Counted from the first letter of the stretch, positions 12,359-25,974 are shown. The stretch: DNA of 64,000 nucleotides from Anaeramoeba flamelloides (GCA_027625915.1 JANTQA010000015.1:5857001-5921000), one strand, 5' to 3'. The notes: generated by a model from the letters alone, not told the origin. Translations and numbers: made by a program.

Positions 12359-14060
12359 TTATTTGTAATAATTCTTTAATTCAAAATTTTCGATTTTTTT
12401 TATAGAATGGGCAGTCTTCCAGAAAAAATGATTGATATCTTCAATAATTTCCAGATTAGCTTGATTTTTACATAAATTACAAGATTTTGTTTTTATTTTC
12501 TTCTTATCATAAACATGAGAATACCTGTTTAGATAATTTGTGAAATTTCTTATTTTAACATAGCAGTTGAAACTATCCATTTTAAATATTGGTTGTTCTT
12601 AAGATTTTTTGAATTTTCTAAAAAAAAAAAAAAAAATATTTTTTCTTTTAATATTTTAAATTAAAAAAATATATAGGTACTCTGCGGCACTTAAAAACAC
12701 TCTACGGTATGATTTTTTATTGATATTATTAGTATACCTAATAATTTTCAAATATTCTGGACCTTTCCACCTATAAAAATTTATAATTAATTTTAGTCTA
12801 AACTTATTAAACTCTGTTTCAGTCAAAGGGGCCCAAAGTTTTTTTCAAATACCAATTATTTTATATAATTGACCTTTGAAGAACAAATAAGAAATAAAGA
12901 GACTAATACACCTCAAAGAAATGTTGATACATGTCTGAGAGAAAACAAATTAAACAATAAATTTTCTTAAAAATTGAAAAACTCAAATTCTTAGGTCACT
13001 ATTGAGAAAAACAAGGATGTTCGTTTTGAACTCCTATTGGTATTTGAATAATAAATATGAAACATTTTTCACATCATTTTCCATACTTTTCTTTTAGAAA
13101 TTAAGCCCCCAAACAAAGTTTGTTGGTATTTGTTGTCTCTATTTGAAAAAGGAAATGAAAATGAAGTGAGAATTTTTGACATTTATTAAACAAATATCAA
13201 GATCAAAGATCGAATTGAATTGCAATAGAAACCAATATGATTTCTCAACAATCTTTACATGGTTTCAATGACATTAGAATAACACATTTTTACCAAGTGA
13301 CTATTGATCTTGCAATAAAAAATTTTTTGCAAATGAGTGACGTTTTAAAAAAAAAAATCGAAAAAAAAAACCAAAAATGTGTAGAAATGTGAAAAAATGA
13401 TTTCTATTTTGAAAATTTCAAAAATAAAGTTTTTCTTCTAATATCTATGCAAATCCTTTAAACACATGTATTATAACCATTACAACTTGGCCCCTTTGAC
13501 TGAAAAATGGTTTATTTAGATTTGCATTTAATAATGTTATATTTTCTATTTCCCAATTAATATTTTCATTTTTTTTTTTTGGTAAATTTTAATTATTGTG
13601 ATATGTGACCAAACCCTAGAATTTCTAATTTCTTTTTGAGTTTATATCTTCTTTTGTAAATTGATATTCTGGCTTGGTCATGTTTAGCTCCAGTTTTATA
13701 AATTATTCTTGGAGAATGTGGATTGATTTTTAAAAATTTTGTTACTTTTTTTATTTATCCAAACATCACTAGAGTCAAAATCTTTTTTGAACTTAAATTA
13801 AAAATTACTAGCCTATAAAATAATGGTGTAATAAATACTGATTTATACATTTTGTAAATTTACCACATTAGCCAGTTTTTTTATTTTTCAAAATTTTTTT
13901 TATTTTTTCATAAATTATCTTTTACTTTTTCAAAATTTTTTTGTAAATATTTTTCTTTTTATAATCAGATTTCTAAATATTTAATTTTGGATAAAGTTTT
14001 TGATTTTAGTCTTTTATCAATATTTAGATTCATTTCAAAAAAGTTTATATCTTGAATCAA
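12359..14060 (-). mobile_element. LINE (non-LTR retrotransposon) remains, reverse transcriptase C-terminal part
   Basis: Read on the minus strand, degenerate frames resemble the end of a LINE reverse transcriptase. From ~14010 there is IKYLEI, as in the KYLGI motif. Near 13840 there is KMYKSVFITPLFYRL, matching the family's LYK..I.P.L.YG segment, followed by DVWI. At 12580-12359 there is a 73-residue open stretch with KSCNLCKN...EIIEDINHFFW, the zinc-knuckle-like tail (C..C...H) found after the RT domain. The copy has several frame breaks and no intact ORF, and a family H element interrupts it. A related tail lies at 21672-21960. Confidence 0.6.
12808..13514. mobile_element. family H terminal-inverted-repeat element, copy 1
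   Basis: A 707-bp block that begins TAAACTCTGTTTCAGTCAAA (then GGGGCCC) and ends GGCCCCTTTGACTGAAAAAT (then GGTTTA), so the ends are inverted repeats around TTTCAGTCAAAGGGGCC. The outer TA on both sides fits a TA target-site duplication. It sits within the LINE remains, so it is the younger insertion. No coding capacity is seen; a Tc1/mariner-type MITE is the likely nature. Confidence 0.65.
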
Positions 14061-14097
14061 AAATAAAATAATGAAGAAAAAAATATTTTTTATTTAG

Positions 14098-14323
14098 GGA
14101 TCATTTTGTACTTAAGGAATTAGATTGTTATTATATTAGTGAGTTAATTATTGGTGAAAATTTCTCTGAGAATATGACATATTTTCAATTTACTAACCCA
14201 TCTTCTTGTGAAAATGATTATTTTATTTTTGAAATTAACGAATTAAGAACTAGGGCTAGAGTATGTAACAGTAAATGGAAATATGGTATCTTGAACAAAC
14301 AAGAAATCAGTGTAAAAAATTAA
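14098..14323 (+). mobile_element. LINE-like reverse transcriptase fragment, plus orientation
   Basis: A plus-strand open stretch of about 75 codons ending TAA: DHFVLKELDCYYISELIIG, then FEINELRTRARVCNSKW. The LRTR.....N.K block resembles the segment just before the Cys-rich tail of LINE proteins. It lies immediately beside the minus-strand LINE remains, giving a head-to-head pair. It could instead be a host exon after the acceptor TATTTAG, so the call is tentative. Confidence 0.35.
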
Positions 14324-14839
14324 AAAAAAAAAAAAAATAGATAAAACATTTTTTTTGTACTCGAATTTTTAAAACAATATTTATTTTTTTGAAACTTAAT
14401 AATGTAATATATAATTATTTTTTCATTTTTCAAAAATTAAAATTAGAATTTATGAAAAAAAAAAATAGAAAAAGAAGCTTTTTTCACTAATGCTAAATCT
14501 AAAGGATTCTAAAAACGTTTTTATTCTTCTTTTCATAAAATTTTATGATATTGATTCACATTAAAATAAATTTTATTATTTTAATTGTATGAAAAAAGAA
14601 TTAATCAAAAAAAAAAATAAAAATAAAAAAAAAAAAAAAGAATTAAAGTCATTTTTAAAAAATGAGGCTAAAAAAGTTTTGCAGAGTATCCATAAAATGA
14701 TTTAAAAGATTAAATTAAAAAAAATTTATAGAACAATTAATTAAAAACTTTTTCCCGTAACGAATTTAAAACTATAATGAAAAAAAAACAAAAAAACCCA
14801 ACAATGAATAATTAAATAAATGGAAATCAAGATTATTAC

Positions 14840-16360
14840 TTAAAACTTGGAAAGTATTTTAATTATTTCAGAAAACGTGGGTCTTAATTTAGGATTTGGA
14901 TGCCAACAATCGCTCATCAATTGTTTCCAATTCTGATCTATTTGTTGGCAAGAGGGCCTATGGTTTTCATAGGCCACTGCCCATACCAAAGACAAAGCAT
15001 TTTGGAATGAGCTATAGGGAGTTTTTTGGGTGAATATTTCCCAGAGCACTATCCCAAAGGAATAAACGTCCACCTTTTCCGAATATCGTTCCTTTTTCAG
15101 CATTTCCGGTGCCATCCAGCAGGGCGAGCCTCTGAACGATTCCAACATTACGGAACCTTCTCTTAATTTGGCCATTCCAAAATCACAGATTTTGCAATTT
15201 TGGGAAGTATCAAATAGCACGTTCATTGATTTTAAATCCCGATGGAGAATCATTTTCGGCTTATTTAAATGCAAGTAATTCATCCCATAGGCAATGTCCT
15301 TTGCAATTGTCAATTTATTTTCCAAAGAAGAGTCAAAGTTTTTCTCCCTTAATTTTTCGTACAGCGTGCCCCCATTCATGAACTCTGTCACCAAAAACAC
15401 ATTTGGCTTTTTAGTACACGCACCCATAAACAAGACAACATTTGGATGCCTGGCCTTACTCAAGATGATAATTTCTTGTTTAAATTCTTCCAAGAATTTC
15501 CCCTTCGTGAACTCTGATTTTATTCTCTTCACAGCTACTTCTTTCCCCCTCCAAATGGATTTCCACACATTACCATACGCGCCAGTCCCTATTTGTTTAA
15601 TATCCGTAATTTCCGATGGATCAATTTCATTATAGGAGTCCTGTAATATTTGCCAATTTAAAGAAAATTGTTGATATTCCTTTTGTAAGGATTCCAATTT
15701 TTTATTTAATTTGCTTATTTCTTCATTTAATTTTTTTGATTGATTTATATTTTTTTCATTTTCCTTTTCCAACTCTTCGTGAATTGTTTTTTCCTTTTGA
15801 ATGTCATTTTCTAATTCGTCTTTTTCTTCCCTTAACTTTGTGATCATATTTCGCAAAATTGGTAAATTTTTTAATTCCGTTTGATTATTTATTGGGAAAT
15901 CAATTGTTTTGTATTCAATGTTTTTTTTACTCAAGGTATGATGGTGATGAATATTATATTTATTAGTTTGATTATTATTGTTATTATCAATATTATTGTT
16001 ATTATTGAATGTTATAATTGATTTTTCTAACGGATAATTATTATTCGCTTGCTTATTTTTAAAATAATGATCACTATTTGATAATGGCGAATATTTTTCT
16101 TCCTGTATTGATTTCATTTTTTCAATGGGTACTTGTATGGCATAATCATTAACCAAATTTTGTGTTGAAAAACTTGATTTTCTTGAAAATCTATTATTAT
16201 CAAGTTTTTCAATTGGCTTGTTAATTGGTATTGAATTGTATTTTAAGTTTTTTTTTATTTCTGGATTGTTGTTTAATAGTGAAATATTATTTATTCCATC
16301 GAGAGAATAAATATTTGTTAATTTTCCTTTATCTTTTAAATTACTTTTATTTTTATTTTG

Positions 16361-16391
<31 letters not shown>

Positions 16392-19300
16392 CTACCACTA
16401 CTACTTCTACCACTACCACTACTATTAGAATTCTTTTTATTGCTATTATAATTGCCAGTTTGTGTCGAATTGCTTGATTTATTATTATTGTTGGAATTTG
16501 CTTTTAAATTTTGGTGATTGGGAAAAATAATAAAAAGATTTTTAAAACGTTTATTGTTTCTAATATATTGTAATACTTCATCAGATCCCCTTTCAAGAAT
16601 TTGATTTGGAATTGTATCCATTTGGTTGTCATCAATATAAAAGCATTGTAAATTTGTTAATTTAGACATCGAGTCTGGTAAATAATTTAATTTATTAGAA
16701 CTCAAACCCAATTCTTGTAAATTAATTAAATTTCCAATTTCTTCTGGCAATTCAGAAATTAAATTCCAGCCAATATATAATTTTTGTAAATTTTTTAATT
16801 CCCCAATTTCTTTCGGTAAAAAGGTTAATTTGTTTACTGCACAATAAAATTTTTTTAAATTAATTAATTTACCAATGGTATTTGGTAATTTTTCTAATTT
16901 ATTGTTGTAAATATTTAATTCCCTTAAAGCAATCAAATTACCTATACCCTTTGATAATTCAATTAATTCATTATCATTTAATTTTAAATCTTCCAATTTA
17001 ATCAAATTGCCAATACTCTCTGGAATCATTCTTAATCGATTACCATCAACATGCAATGTTTTTAATTTGGTGAGTTTACCGATCGATTTTGGCAAATGAG
17101 TTAATTCATTATTTTCCAAAATTAAACAATCCAAATTTATTAAATTACAAATTGAATCAGGCAAAGTTGATAATACATTATTTCTTAAATTTAATTCTTG
17201 AAGTGATTCCATCTCTTCAATTTCAAATGGTAAATATTCAATTCGGTTGTCACTTATAACTAATTCTTTTAAAAGTGTTAGCATTCCAATCTAATTTTAA
17301 TGTTTTTTTTTTTTTATTTTTATTTTATTTTTTTTTAATTAGAAAAATGATATTAAGAAAAGAGTTAGTGAGAAATTGATAAAAACATATATATTTCTAA
17401 ATTCAAAAAAAAAAAAAAAAAAAAAAGAAAAGAAAAGTAATAAAGAAAACTATGTAACTAAATGAATCTAAGAAAACTCAGGAACCTTAGTGTCCCAATT
17501 AAATCTTTAATGGATGTTTTTTAAAATGTAATATAAAACAATTTTATGATATCAAAAAGCTTTTTATTAAATAGGTAGTTTATAAATTCCCACAATATGT
17601 TGTATGTTATTCTTGAGAGAAATCATTCAAATCATTATTTTGCAATAAATAAAGTCATTTTTTGTTAATAATATTCTTCAAAACTTTATTTGGTAAGGTT
17701 TTAATATATGCCGTTTTAGGGAATTTACGTACTTTTTATTTTAGTAAATTATTTTTCAGGATTTAACTTCAAATTGAAAATTAAATTAATTTATCGAGAA
17801 TTAGATCCGTATTGAGTATGGTAAAGTTTTTTGAAATTTCTGATCATTGAAAATTGGTTTCTGTGATTTTTGAAATTTCTGAACCTTCAAAATGTGATAA
17901 CTAAATTAACTAAATTTGTAAGAGAAAAAAATTAAAATCCTATTTAATAATTTTGTAAAAAAATTGAAAAAGTTAACAATATTTTTAAATATCAAAATGA
18001 GTTAGGAACAGTTTTTTAGTCTAATTACCTTTTAATGTTTTTGAAAACAACTAAAAAAATTAATTTAATTTTTAAAAATGTAATGTTTTTTATCGTAAAA
18101 TTTATATAAAAGAAAATTGATACGTACTTTTCAATATTTTTTTCTCTCTTTCAGGCTTTAAAAAACAAATTTGAAGGAATTGAAAGAGTTTTATCAAGAT
18201 TTTGGGTTTTCACTTTCTTGATCCTTTAAGAATTGATAAACAAAATTTCAATTGACTTTTCCAGAATTAACATTGTTTTTAAATAAAACTGAAAAAATGT
18301 TTGTGTAATGTTTGAAAAATTGTACTTTTTGATCTAAAAACCCAAGAGGTATTGTTAAAGCAATTATATAAAAAAAGTAAAAAATTACATTTTTGACTAT
18401 TTTTGAAGGAATAATTTTTTTCGATTTTAAATAATTTTCTCAAATCCATTAATTAAAAAACTATTCCAAAAAAATTACAAAATATGAATAAAAATCAAAC
18501 CAAACTGAAAAAAATAACAAAGAGTGGGAAACCTAAGAAAAAAAAATTTTTGAACAATCTAATACTGTTAATTTTAAAGAAAATATGGAATCTTGATATG
18601 ACATATCAAGGTGTAAATAGTTCTCTTTTTAAAAATAAGTATTTTTCTTGGAAGTGAAGTGCTTTTGTATTTATTTGAAAAAAATGTTAATTCCTAATAC
18701 AAAGACAATTCATGGATCAATGGTTTTGAAAAAAATTGGGAATGTTTATTTTTTGTTTGTTTGGATTACCAAAAGAGTTTAGTTCTGCGAACGAAAAAAT
18801 GATATTAATGTTAAATAGATCATAACTCACAATAATCCAAGAAGGGCTTGTTATTATTATTGAAAATATTTAAAAAGAAATTCTAGTACTGCGTTGATTG
18901 TGCGATAAATGTGATATGTTTGATCACAAAGACTGTTTTGATCATGTAATCGTTTGATGAAAAATCAATTTATTTCTTAAAATAAATTTGAAAAAGAAAT
19001 TTTTTCATTTTCATTTTTTATTTGTACTTTTTATCATTGTTATGTTTCACCAACCAATTTATTGGAGGGTTATATGGTTGATATGTTGTAACATTTTTAA
19101 AATTGTGGGAAAAGTAATTTTTTTCCAAAATGCGTCAATCCTGGAAGATACATATTATTAAACAATCTATTTGTATATTTAAAATTTGATCATTTCTTGT
19201 TTTTGTTATTTAAGTGATATTGATATTAATTGATATTCCAATTAAAAGTTAAATAATTTTTTTCTAAATTTACTATTTAACTCATACAAATTATCTTCAT

Positions 19301-22300
19301 AATTATTTCTTTGTTTTGTTCAAAAGATTCAATAAAAATTAGGAATAAATATTACCAAATAAATACTAAATGATTTAATTTTTTTTTAGATAAATGGAAA
19401 TTGATGTTTAATTACGTGGATTTATCATTTTAAATTATTATCTAGTTACTGTATCATTACAAAGCTATTCTGATGTTTTTAATATGATAACAAGTATTGA
19501 AATATTATAAACTATTCTTCAAAAATGTTGGCTCACTTTATAATATTATTGGAGGTTGGTTTGTCTGGTTTTATCCTATCTTCTTATCAAAATAAATTTT
19601 CAAGTTTTAGATGAGAATCATTTTTTCTAATTTTGCAAATTTTAGTTTTGCTTTTTCAAATTTTTCTTTTTCTTTTTTTTTGATTTCCTTTTTTCTAATT
19701 TCTTTTCAAATTTTTGTTTTTTTACTTTTTCTTTATTTTTTTTTACACGTTGATTTCAAATTTTTTTAACACTTTTTTTCACAAGTAAAGACCTAGTTGA
19801 AAAAAAAAAAAGATCTTTGAAAATACTCATAAACCTTAAGAAAATTTCGACTAAGAAAAATGTCTTTTATAATTCAGATATTTATTATCAAAAAATCTTC
19901 TTGTTAATCTTTTATCATTGAAAGTTCAGTAATAAAAAATTCCTTAACTTCTCTTTTCAAAAATTGTGATTCACTTTTTTTTTAGTTTTTGAATTTTATT
20001 TTTGATAAATTTTTGAAATATCAAGCTTTTATATGTTTAGAATAATTCAAATTTCGATTAATTATAAGATTTAATAATTGATTGTTAGTTAATACAAAAG
20101 AATATTTTTTTTTTTTTTTCAATTTATTATTTCAGGAAAAGTCACGATTTTGTAAATATAACTTGTACGTATTAAAAGAGTCATCACAGATGCATAAAAT
20201 AGAATTTTAAAATTTTCATTTTAAAGTTTAGATTAAATCAATTTAGAATCATTAATTAATCTGTTCAAAAAAAATTATATTTGTTTATTGATTTATATTT
20301 TAAAGGATAAATATCTTCCCACTGTGTAGCTGTCAGGTTTTTATGATTATTATTTTGATAAGAAAATGGTTATATTTTCTGAAAAATAATAATCAAAAAA
20401 AAAATTCATTTGGTTTTTATTAGCACTGTTAAGTGAATAGCTTTTAAATAATTCAAAGGGGTTGAGTAAAATCATTGGTTTTACTCCATTCTTTTGAATT
20501 CTGGAAAAAGATAACGAGTTTTTTTTTTTTAATTCTTGTTTTTTATTAAAAAAGTAATTGATTTTGTAAAGAAAAATAATAATTTAAAAAAAAAACTATA
20601 ATTAGTCTCGATTTATTTAATTATATCAAAAATCTAATTAAATAAATTTGAATGAAAAAAAAAAAAAAATTGTGTTAGGCTTTACAAAATTACGATGAAT
20701 TGTTTATTTTTATTTATTTTTGAAGAGAGAAAATTACAAAGAATTGTTTATTAATATTTTTTTGTAATTCTAATCCATTTGAATATTCTTTTATTTTTTA
20801 ATTGTTATTTACCCTCAATTGTTTTGATTTAAAATTAATATTTGTTTTTAGGAAGGATTATAAAAATTGATCATAAATTTATTGTTATTTTTGTAAACGA
20901 AACCATTTCAAGAGTAATAAAAATTAATATTTAAAATTAGGAATCATTTACCACTTTTTCTGAATTGCGATAATTGAAAATAATGGTTTTAAGGAATTTC
21001 ATTTTAAAATAATAAAATTTTGAGGTTTAATTAAATTTCAATTCGAAGAAATACATATTGTGGTATTTTTGTTATTATTTTGGAAATTAAAATTACTGAT
21101 AAATTCAAATTCATTTGGCAATTTTTTTCAGTCTAATTATGTAGTGCCCATTTTACTCATATAATATTTACTTTATTGAGAATGAGTAGATCTTTTGATT
21201 TATGACACAGACGATCATCAAGACAAGTGTTTTGATGATAAAGGTACTTGAATTTTAAATTGGTGAAAAATTTCATTTCAACTTGTTTTTTGTTTAATTA
21301 ATTTTTTGCATTACTACTTTTCATTTAACTCCCAAAGATGGGGGTACTGATAATATCTATGACAACAAGGTGGTTAATCAGTGAAAATGAGAGTCTTCAA
21401 TTTATTACATGATTTGGCTTGATAATAAAAAGTATTAAGGGTGAAAAAAAACGAAAAGGAACATTAATTTTTTCCCACAAAAATTTTAAAGAAGAGTTTT
21501 ATTTTTAGAATGTGATTATTTTAATTTTCAGAAATCAATCACGAATTTTCTGAACAAAAATTATGACATAACCATGTGCAACGGTCTAGAGAACGAAAAA
21601 AGAACGCAACAAGAGTTCAAAAAAAAAAAACAACAAACAGAGTAATCAAAAAATGATTAAAAAAAAATTGATTTTTTTTTTTTTTTTTATTATTGAAGAA
21701 GTGTAAATTACACTCTAGTTGCCCTTAGGCTTAAATTTCTAAAAGGAAATTTAAGCGTAAAATCATAGATTTCACGATTATTAATTAATGAAAATAATTT
21801 CAAACTATCACAGTTTAAAATTATTTCATTAAGATTTATTTGTTTCAATTTATTGTGAAAAATTAATCTATCTTTTTCATAGAACGGGACATATCCATAA
21901 AAAATGATCAATATTTTCTATAATTTCCTTCTGTTTATACTTGAACAAAAACTTGATTTTTTTATTCAAGATTTTGAGGGTATTTGAAATTTAAATTGGA
22001 TAAAATTTTAACTGATTATTGATCTTTGAAATTCAAAGGGGACAATATTTCAACTGATTATTTTCTTTTTTCAATTCTGAAATCTGACTTTTGTTTCGGA
22101 TTCTTAGTTAACCCCAATTATATATAATAAAAAAAAGGGAGCAGACAAATAAATTAGAACCCCACAAACTAATAACAGTCTATTTCTTTGGTAACTGTAT
22201 TAGCAAAAGGAAAAATTGGAAAATGAAAATGAAGTAAATATTTTTTTACCATAAGTTATTCAAGTCTCAACAAATATTTTGGTGAAGTTTAAAATATTGT

Positions 22301-23309
22301 TTGTGTTCAAATTTCAGATTGGTGTCAATTCTAGTAAGAAAAAGTAAATTACAAAAAATCACAAGAAATTTATATAAAAATTTTTTTTTCCTTTTTTTTT
22401 TTTTTGAACATAAAAATTGATTGTGGTTTTTAAGTTGAAAAAGAAGTTTGGTTGCCTTGAAAGAGGAATTTTATTCCAAAAGTTCTTTTTGTGCACCTTT
22501 TAAATTTTTTTTTTCAAAAATATTACAAAAAATGAAAAAAAAAAACCAAAAAAAAAAAAAAAAAAAAAAAAAAACAAAAAGAAAAAAGAAAACAAAAAGA
22601 AAAAAAAAATTCAAACTTCAGGAGGGAGTGTTTCAAGAGCATTAAAGGACAAGTCAAGTTCAACAAGGTTTATTAGATCACCAAATTCTGAGGGTAAATC
22701 GATTAAATTGTTGCCATTTAGATCCAATTTAGATAATTGGTTCAATTCGCTGATGGATTCAGGTATTGTTTCGATCTCGTTTTCTGCCAAATAGAGCTCG
22801 TCAAGGTTAACTAACAGGCCAATTTCCTCTGGAAGCACACACAGCTGGTTTCTGTTACAGGCAAGAACGAAAAGGGATGAAAGCTCACAAATTTCATCGG
22901 GCAGTTCTGATAAATTGTTGTCATTGAGGTTTAAAAGAACCAGCTTGGTTAGTTTCCCGATCTCTGGTGGGATTTGCTCCAGCTTGTTCATTGGAAGCAC
23001 CAGGGCTGTACAATTTGTCAGCTTTCCGACGCTTTGTGGTAAGGAGATTAAATAGTTTTCACTCAGGTATATTTGCTCGAGGTGTGTTAGTTTCCCCACT
23101 TTTGAGGTTAGCCTCCGGATACCTTGGTTACTTAGATCGAGGACACGAGATCTACTCTCGTGCGCCTTTCTAAGCTTGAGTTGAATTTTGTCTTCCTTGG
23201 TTTTTTCTGTTATAAATTCCACTTCCGTTTCTGTTTCCGTTTCGTTTTCAGGCTCCTGTTCCTTCGAAACAAGTGTCAGAGAAGAGAGGAGATCCTCCGA
23301 ATCACTCAT
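14840..23309 (-). CDS. leucine-rich-repeat TKL-family serine/threonine protein kinase
   Basis: Two exons on the minus strand, 23309-22617 and 17290-14840, around a 5.3-kb intron (GTTTGA...ATTAG), both in phase 0. The junction falls inside LRR 8 and keeps the 23-residue period (LETLPPE | IGMLTLL). The protein has 1,047 residues: an acidic Thr/Glu-rich N-terminus, 18 LRRs (~53-466), an Asn/Ser-rich linker, a coiled coil (~715-780), and a kinase domain (~792-1047). The glycine loop GTGAYGNVW, VAVK lysine, HRDLKSMN, DFG and WMAPE are all present, so it should be active. HRDLKS..N is typical of TKL kinases. LRRs of this type usually bind small GTPases or other proteins; the partner is unknown. There is no Roc/COR segment, so it is not a Roco kinase. 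Start ATG at 23309 is the only one at the head of exon 1. Confidence 0.93.
19980..20190 (+). repeat. dispersed repeat K, copy 1
   Basis: About 200 bp that aligns by eye with 58385-58580 in the dymeclin intron: both have a TTTTGATTTTATTTTTGATAA-like start, CTTTTATATGTTTAGAATAA, and TTTTTCAATTTATTATTTCA near the end. Orientation is the same. No coding capacity. Confidence 0.5.
20449..20510. repeat. family B hairpin
   Basis: Imperfect palindrome: ATTCAAAGGGGTTGAGTAAA on the left pairs with TTTACTCCATTCTTTTGAAT on the right, followed by TCTGGAAAAA. The same hairpin type recurs at 51104-51180 and 51563-51637 and in weaker form near 26030. Confidence 0.55.
21672..21960 (-). mobile_element. LINE 3' end with poly(A) tail
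   Basis: On the minus strand, IIENIDHFLWICP followed after a frame change by FYEKDRLIFHNKLKQINLN and LFSLINNREIYDFTLKF resembles the C-terminal tail of a LINE reverse transcriptase. It matches EIIEDINHFFW in the remains at 12359. A T18-type run at about 21668-21688 on the plus strand would be the poly(A) tail, as expected for a LINE 3' end. The copy is 5' truncated and broken. Confidence 0.5.
21970..22330 (+). repeat. dispersed repeat F, copy 1
   Basis: Aligns by eye with 45635-45960 in the cysteine protease intron. Shared blocks include GTATTTGAAATTTAAATTGG, then GATTCTTAGTT, and ATATATAATAAAAAA. The second half is more diverged. Not recognised as a known element. Confidence 0.5.
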
Positions 23310-23658
23310 TTTTTAATTAATTTGAAAATCTCTTTTCGAATTGGTTAAAATTACAGGAAAGCGAAGGAAAAAAAAAAAAAAGTAAAATAGAAAACTTTAC
23401 AATTTAAAAAGAAGTTCAGTTTTATTAAAAAATGAAAAATTCTCTTTTTTTTTGAGAGTTACATTGGTTGATCGGAACATTTTTGTTTTTATTTTCCTGT
23501 TTGAAGGTATTGTACATTTGTGGTTTATGATTATTTTAACTTATCTCAATTTTGGATAATTTTACTTTTTCTATCGAAGAGAAAACAAGAATTTTTGTTC
23601 ATTTTACTTTTTCTGTTTTTTTTTTAAACAAGTTAGGTTGTTAAGTTTCAGGTTAAAA

Positions 23659-23829
23659 ATGAAGATACATATGAAGAAGGCAAATTCCCCTTTTAATGGG
23701 TTTTTTCGAACTTGGGATCTTGTAAACAATTATGGTAGAAGAAATTTATTCAGGACTATCACTATTTTATTCAATCAAAGTGTTGGAACACAAAGACGAA
23801 AGACAAAAAAAGACTATTTCCTTGCTTGT
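23659..23829 (+). CDS. possible small protein of 56 residues, unknown function
   Basis: ATG frame ending TAA at 23829. It reads MKIHMKKANSPFNGFFRTW, then NNYGRRNLFRTITILFNQS, and ends KKDYFLAC. It is basic, with a mixed composition richer in G+C than the flanks, and lies about 350 bp from the divergently transcribed kinase. TTTCAG just upstream at 23645-23650 could be a splice acceptor, so it may be a last exon rather than a whole gene. No family is recognised. Confidence 0.25.
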
Positions 23830-25974
23830 TAATTCAAGAAAATTCCAAATATTGCAAATTTTGGTTTTTTTTAAAATTTGAAGAAAATATATTTAATGAT
23901 CCAAAACCTTTTTCGAAATTTTACATCGCCTCAAGGTAAATTTTATATCGGATTCGTTTTTCTCTTGTTTCAGTTTATCAATAGATAATTTTGAAATATA
24001 TTAATATTGGTACCTTCAACTCAATAATACTTGAATATAAAGTGGAGGGATGGTAATCATGTGTTTTTTGCTACTCGAATATTTTCAATGTAAATATCGA
24101 ATTTGGTATTCTGGTGAAGGTTTTTCCATAAAATGAAATTTCTAAAATAACCCAAAATTTAAAATTTAAAAAAATCTATTAATTTAGTATTTTTTAACAC
24201 CTACCATCCAACTTGGTAGATAGAAAAGAAATTGTCATCAAGTATAAAAAAAAATAAAATTAGAAAGGAATTTACGATCTTTTGTCCTCAAAGTAAAAAA
24301 CTTTTTTTTTTACAACAAAAAATGTTAATTTGAAGTTTTTTTGGATAATTATTTTTTGTTCTCCATATAAAAACCACTTTCCAAACCAGTAAAAATAAAC
24401 GTAAAATCACATTTATTCAATATGATTTTGTATTTTATTCAATTGTTTATACCAAAATACTCATAATCCAGAAAAATTTAATAATTTCATTAAATCAACC
24501 CTGCCAAAAATAACAACATATTTGTGATTATATTTTTAATTTCAATTTAAAAGAAGATGCAGAAAAAGTTCTTCAATTTTGGTTATACAAAAATTAATTT
24601 ATTTAATTTTTTAAAGTTTAATTTTTGGATTTTTATTAATGATTATTATTTTTTTTTTTTGATTCTAAACTTAATTTAGTTAAATACATTTTTCAAATAT
24701 TTTTTATTTTGAATTTTTTTTTGTTTTTATTTTTATTTTATTTCTCATTACATTATTTATATATTTCTTTTTTCTTTATTTTTTTTAAATTTTGTTCTAG
24801 GATCTTTTTGGATTCAATTGGATCATTTTGTTTTTTTCTAATTATTTGATAGAAAAAATCTAATTTAACTTTAAGGCAATAAAAAAATCAAAAAATAATT
24901 ATTTAAAAGTTTTTCTTTTTTTTATCAAACCTTCTCGATTGTTTTCCCAAATTCATCATACCTTTTTATTTTAATTTTCTAGTTTCAGAAATACTGATAT
25001 AAAACGTTTATCTTTTCTTGCTTACTTTATTGTTTATTGTTTATTTTATTTTATCAATTACAAAACCAAGATAAAAAGTTTTTTAGGAATTCAAAATAAG
25101 ATAAAAATAGGAAATAACATATCTAGTAATTTGTTTGAAAAGGAATATTCTGTAAAAATAGATTTAAAATAACACTAGAATTTCAAAGAATATTGTGAAA
25201 TACATAGTTGTATGAAGTTCTTCTGGAGATGGGGAATCATATCGATGGATTGAATTCACAGAGGAATAGAAACCGAAAAAAAAGAGAGGAAATATCTATA
25301 ATAAATAACTTTTCCTTAATCTATAATTAATAATTTGTATTCCACTGTTGTTAGGTTTTTTTTTTTTTTTTTGATTTGAAAGAACTGAGTAAAAGCTTTG
25401 ATTTTACTCTTTTCCTAAAAAACAAAATAAAAATACATCGACTCTTCCCAAGAGTGGAGAACTTAATATTCAAATTAATATTTTTTTTTCTTTTTGAAGT
25501 AATTTTTAGAAGTTTATCTTAAGAAGTTTTTTTTATTTCCGTGAACTTTCTAATAATAAGAACTTTGATGAAAAATTCTTGATATGAACAATAATTTCCA
25601 TACTTTTGGTATAATTTATTAAAGAATTTCAGGGTATATTTTCTTCGAAATAACTTTTTGTCTATTTTTGTGTCTAAAATTTTTAATAATACTATTTTAC
25701 ATTTGATTTTGTTAAATTTCCATCTTTCAAAAAAACAAATAGAGTGATTAATGTTTTCGTAATATTTTTTTTAGTGTATTAGTCATATTTTTTTACTTTT
25801 ATCCTTTTTTTCTGAATTTTTGATATTATTTATTGTTTTAGATAGATGGGCATCTATTTAAGGAGTTTATAAGAGTTGTAAGTTTTAGAAATGTAATATT
25901 TAATTTAAATTTGAGATAATTTTGTCTTTAAAGTTAAATTTTTCATTTTTAATAATTATTCAATATATTATGGA

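Larger units (their letters stand above)
9913..14839. other. spacer between PLD and kinase genes (convergent 3' ends)
   Basis: The 3' ends of the PLD (+) and kinase (-) genes face this spacer. It contains a family A element (11385-11970), LINE reverse-transcriptase remains (12359-14060, -), a family H element inserted in them (12808-13514), and a second LINE-like piece in the other orientation (14098-14323). The stretch 9913-11384 is low-complexity A+T with poly-A/T runs; nothing else is supported there or in 14324-14839. Confidence 0.65.
17291..22616 (-). other. kinase intron (5,326 bp)
   Basis: The longest intron in the window. The donor is GTTTGA rather than GTAAGT and the acceptor ATTAG. 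It holds family K (19980-20190), a family B hairpin (20449-20510), a LINE 3' tail (21672-21960) and family F (21970-22330). A short plus-strand frame at 18907-18960 (CDKCDMFDHKDCFDH) has a zinc-finger-like spacing but follows a stop directly. A 23-codon frame starts at an ATG near 21574. Neither is accepted as a gene. Confidence 0.8.

Noticed and set aside
18907-18960. Zinc-finger-like CDKCDMFDHKDCFDH in the kinase intron
   Set aside because: PHD-like spacing, but only 18 codons between stops and no neighbouring exon.
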